A DNA stretch of 64,000 bases, from NCBI GenBank assembly GCA_016234115.1, contig JACRHD010000019.1, positions 62,001-126,000 of the forward strand, written 5' to 3'. Numbering within the stretch: the first letter of the stretch is position 1; each line of letters starts with the position of its first letter. Both the position numbers and the translations under genes were made by a program. This stretch comes from Nitrospirota bacterium (lineage in GTDB: Bacteria > Nitrospirota > Thermodesulfovibrionia > UBA6902). Shown here piece by piece: positions 61,885 to 64,000 of the stretch. The notes under the pieces were generated by a model, which saw only the letters and a program-made list of their open reading frames with translations, was not told where the DNA came from and searched no databases.

Positions 61885-63582
61885 TTAGAATTTCTCAAAC
61901 TCATCATCAAGATTGTCATGCCCACCGTTACCCATATCTAATGCGACCCCTGCAGGCCCTGCTGCTGTTGCCGCCTTGACATACTTAACAGTTTCCTTCT
62001 TTACATGAGCTATGGCTGTTTTCACTGCAGGCTTTTGCACGGCCTGTCTTAATGCCCTGCCCCTTGTGCCTGTGTCGTCTACCTTGAAGAATGCAATAGC
62101 GCCCTGCAGTTGCTCTGCCTGTGACGACAGCTCTTCCGCAGTCGCCGACATTTCTTCCGATGCCCCGGCGTTCTGCTGTATCACCTGGTCTAATTGCTGT
62201 ATCGCCCTGTTTATCTGGTCGGCCCCGGAGTTTTGCTCATTGCTGGCCCCGCTTATCTCCTGCACAAGCTCCGCCGTCTTCTGGATGTCAGGGACGAGTT
62301 TCGCAAGCATCTCTCCTGCCTGCTCCGCCACTTCTACGCTGGATGATGAAAGCTGGCTGATCTCTCCTGCCGCCGCCTGGCTGCGCTCAGCAAGCTTTCT
62401 CACCTCTGACGCGACCACTGCAAAGCCCTTGCCGTGTTCTCCCGCCCTTGCCGCCTCGATTGCCGCGTTCAGCGCAAGAAGGTTTGTCTGTCTCGCTATC
62501 TCTTCGATTATCGATATCTTGCCTGCTATCTCTTTCATTGCCGACACTGTCTCTGAAACAGACTTGCCGCTCTCTTTTGCGTCCGTAGCAGACTTCAGCG
62601 CTATCTTTTCGGTCTGCTGTGCGTTGTCCGCATTCTGTCTTATATTTGATACCATCTGCTCCATCGATGACGATACCTCTTCAACGGAACTTGCCTGCTC
62701 TGTGGCGCCCTGCGACATTTGTTCCGAGCTGGCGCTCAGTTCCTGGCTGCCTGAGGCGACATTGTCTGCCGCGGATTTGACGTCCGTTACAACCATCTGG
62801 AGCTTTTCAACCATGTTCTTCATTGCCGCAAGCATTTGACCCGTCTCGTCCCTGCCGGTTGCTTCAATAGTAAGCGTCAGATCGCCTTCGGCAAGTTTGT
62901 TGGCAACATTCAGGCCTTCACTTAACGGCTTAACAATGCTGCGGGTGATGAATATAGTTGTGCCTATGCTCAACGCAATTGCTACGAGGGCAAGGATGAT
63001 CATGATAGTAGTAACACGGCTTGTAAAACTCTTGATAACGCCTTCCTGCCCGTCCATAGACTTATTGGCTGCGTCCGCAAGTTCCTTTGCCGCGCTTTCA
63101 AGCTTATGGATTTCATCCTTTACTTCACCGACGGCCTTATTGCCCTCCTGGGGAGTCGTTATCTTTCCCGTCTGGACCATGTTATAGACTTTGTTGAAAC
63201 CCGCAGCATAAGCGGCAAGATTGTCCTTCATCTGTTTAACCGCGTCTTTGTCGTCCTGATGGAGCGCAACTTTTTCGAGGTCGCTGAGTCTTGCCGACAT
63301 ATGATCATATTGCTCTTTCCATTTGCCGAGATACTCCGCCTCTTTTTCGCGCGACCCGATATTCAGAAATGTGTCTTTCTCGTATCTCCGCATACCGAGG
63401 ATATTCGCGCGTGCCCGCGCTGAATGCTGGGCAATCTGCGCTTCACCCCTAAGCATGTTAATTGTCTCATCCTCGAGAGAATTTACTCCCCAATAGCCGG
63501 ACCCGCCAATTATGAGCAGCAGGGCCAAAACCATGCCGAAACCGAGCATCAAACGTGTTCCGATTTTCATATTCTTTAACAT
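61885..63582 (-). CDS. Methyl-accepting chemotaxis protein (four-helix-bundle type)
   Basis: 565 aa. The sensor region (residues 30-190) is a four-helix bundle with [20 protein letters not shown], between helices at about 10-30 and 190-212. HAMP and a signalling hairpin ([20 protein letters not shown]) follow. The C-terminal tail ends in acidic residues ([10 protein letters not shown]) and might serve as a CheR/CheB tether, though it is not the classic NWETF. AAAAGGAGG upstream. Confidence 0.93.
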   Translation of the reverse strand: MLKNMKIGTRLMLGFGMVLALLLIIGGSGYWGVNSLEDETINMLRGEAQIAQHSARARANILGMRRYEKDTFLNIGSREKEAEYLGKWKEQYDHMSARLSDLEKVALHQDDKDAVKQMKDNLAAYAAGFNKVYNMVQTGKITTPQEGNKAVGEVKDEIHKLESAAKELADAANKSMDGQEGVIKSFTSRVTTIMIILALVAIALSIGTTIFITRSIVKPLSEGLNVANKLAEGDLTLTIEATGRDETGQMLAAMKNMVEKLQMVVTDVKSAADNVASGSQELSASSEQMSQGATEQASSVEEVSSSMEQMVSNIRQNADNAQQTEKIALKSATDAKESGKSVSETVSAMKEIAGKISIIEEIARQTNLLALNAAIEAARAGEHGKGFAVVASEVRKLAERSQAAAGEISQLSSSSVEVAEQAGEMLAKLVPDIQKTAELVQEISGASNEQNSGADQINRAIQQLDQVIQQNAGASEEMSATAEELSSQAEQLQGAIAFFKVDDTGTRGRALRQAVQKPAVKTAIAHVKKETVKYVKAATAAGPAGVALDMGNGGHDNLDDEFEKF

Positions 63583-63638
63583 TACGTCTTCCTCCTTTTA
63601 ATAGATGAACCGTTAACTAATTGCTCTGTTAAGCTGCG

Positions 63639-64000
63639 CTAATTGTCTCCTTCCTTCAAGCTCTGCAGCTTCTTACTGCCCGCCTGCGCCTTCATCTCCT
63701 CATGTTCCGCAATTTCAGTCAGTCTCTGTATATCAAGTATGAGGGCCACTGTCCCGTCGCCTAATATCGTCGCCCCTGATATGCCGTCAATATCTTTATA
63801 AATACGTCCTAATGTCTTTATGACCGTCTGGTGTTCGCCGACAACGCTGTCCACCACAAAGCCCACCCTGTGTCCCTCCACCCCGGCAATCACTATCTGC
63901 TCTATCTCAGGCCCTTCTCCCTGAATAATGAACTGTTCGCGCAGGCGTATGTACGGCACTATCTGCCCACGGACATTCGCAAGGTGTCTGCCGTGGGCAT
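63639..64000 (-). CDS. cheA: CheA C-terminal (P5) region, partial
   Basis: It runs off the window edge. On the minus strand the visible part reads AHGRHLANVRGQIVPYIRLR followed by EQFIIQGEGPEIEQIVIAGV and VGFVVDSVVGEHQTVIKTLG: the CheW-like P5 regulatory domain of CheA histidine kinase. A stand-alone CheW is less likely because VRGQIVPYIRLRE is the CheA form. It ends with a charged tail. It is the promoter-proximal member of the chemotaxis run. Confidence 0.87.
   Translation of the reverse strand, partial: AHGRHLANVRGQIVPYIRLREQFIIQGEGPEIEQIVIAGVEGHRVGFVVDSVVGEHQTVIKTLGRIYKDIDGISGATILGDGTVALILDIQRLTEIAEHEEMKAQAGSKKLQSLKEGDN

Overview
The window looks like a chromosomal segment of an uncultivated Nitrospirota (Thermodesulfovibrionia-like) or related deep-branching Gram-negative bacterium. 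This is inferred from gene content: a type IV pilus/type II secretion ATPase set, a DsrE/F/H-TusA sulfur relay, a periplasmic octaheme HAO-family cytochrome, large PAS-rich signalling proteins and a cdaA-cdaR-glmM run. No rRNA or tRNA was seen, so the assignment is only an inference. Coding density is high on both strands.

Layout. 0.1-4.4 kb: pilus/secretion genes (GspE/PilB-, GspF/PilC- and ExeA-like). 4.5-13.0 kb, minus strand: polyprenyl synthase, MtnA, an Nramp-type transporter coupled to an MgtE-like sensor protein, ApbE and a shortened UvrA. 13.2-15.9 kb: metK-ahcY (methyl cycle). 15.9-26.4 kb, minus strand: a pseudo-receiver regulator, LOG protein, FmdB-like zinc ribbon, transaldolase, a GlcF-like Fe-S protein, LarE, RNase G, a radical-SAM/DUF2344 fusion and a CDP-alcohol phosphatidyltransferase. 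26.5-37.1 kb, plus strand: a dense two-component/c-di-GMP block with two Rcp1-type regulators, MEDS-domain proteins, three sensor kinases and a GGDEF-EAL protein. 37.3-38.7 kb: DsrH/E/F-like genes plus TusA, then a ferredoxin. 39.2-42.2 kb: cdaA-cdaR-glmM. 42.7-43.9 kb: octaheme cytochrome. 43.9-49.6 kb: an accessory island with DinD, duplicated hsdR 5' remnants, a DUF262/HNH protein and a DUF4143 ATPase. 49.7-52.3 kb: sigma-70 with a STAS protein and small Cys-rich proteins. 52.6-64 kb, minus strand: NtrC-type regulator, PAS kinase, CheB, CheR, two MCPs, CheW, a PstS-like binding protein and the 3' end of cheA.

The most unusual signal is not a gene. More than twenty intergenic gaps are filled by degenerate tandem repeats with a 7-bp period. 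They are arranged as two roughly complementary arms around a short loop, and each locus has its own 7-mer word (GGGTCAA, GAGTTAA, TAGTAAG, GTAACGA, GGCAATA and others). Some arms run into genes and supply C-termini, an in-frame insertion or a lipoprotein signal peptide. One hairpin has a REP-like element inside its loop. They resemble the heptanucleotide STRR repeats known from filamentous cyanobacteria in period only, and I do not know a named family with this inverted, word-switching architecture.

How the genes may work together: the 26-37 kb block and the 52-64 kb block both look like sensory systems that could feed pilus motility and chemotaxis, and c-di-GMP (GGDEF-EAL) and c-di-AMP (CdaA) are both present. 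Sulfur handling recurs (LarE, MtnA, DsrE/F/H-TusA), which fits a sulfur-cycling anaerobe.
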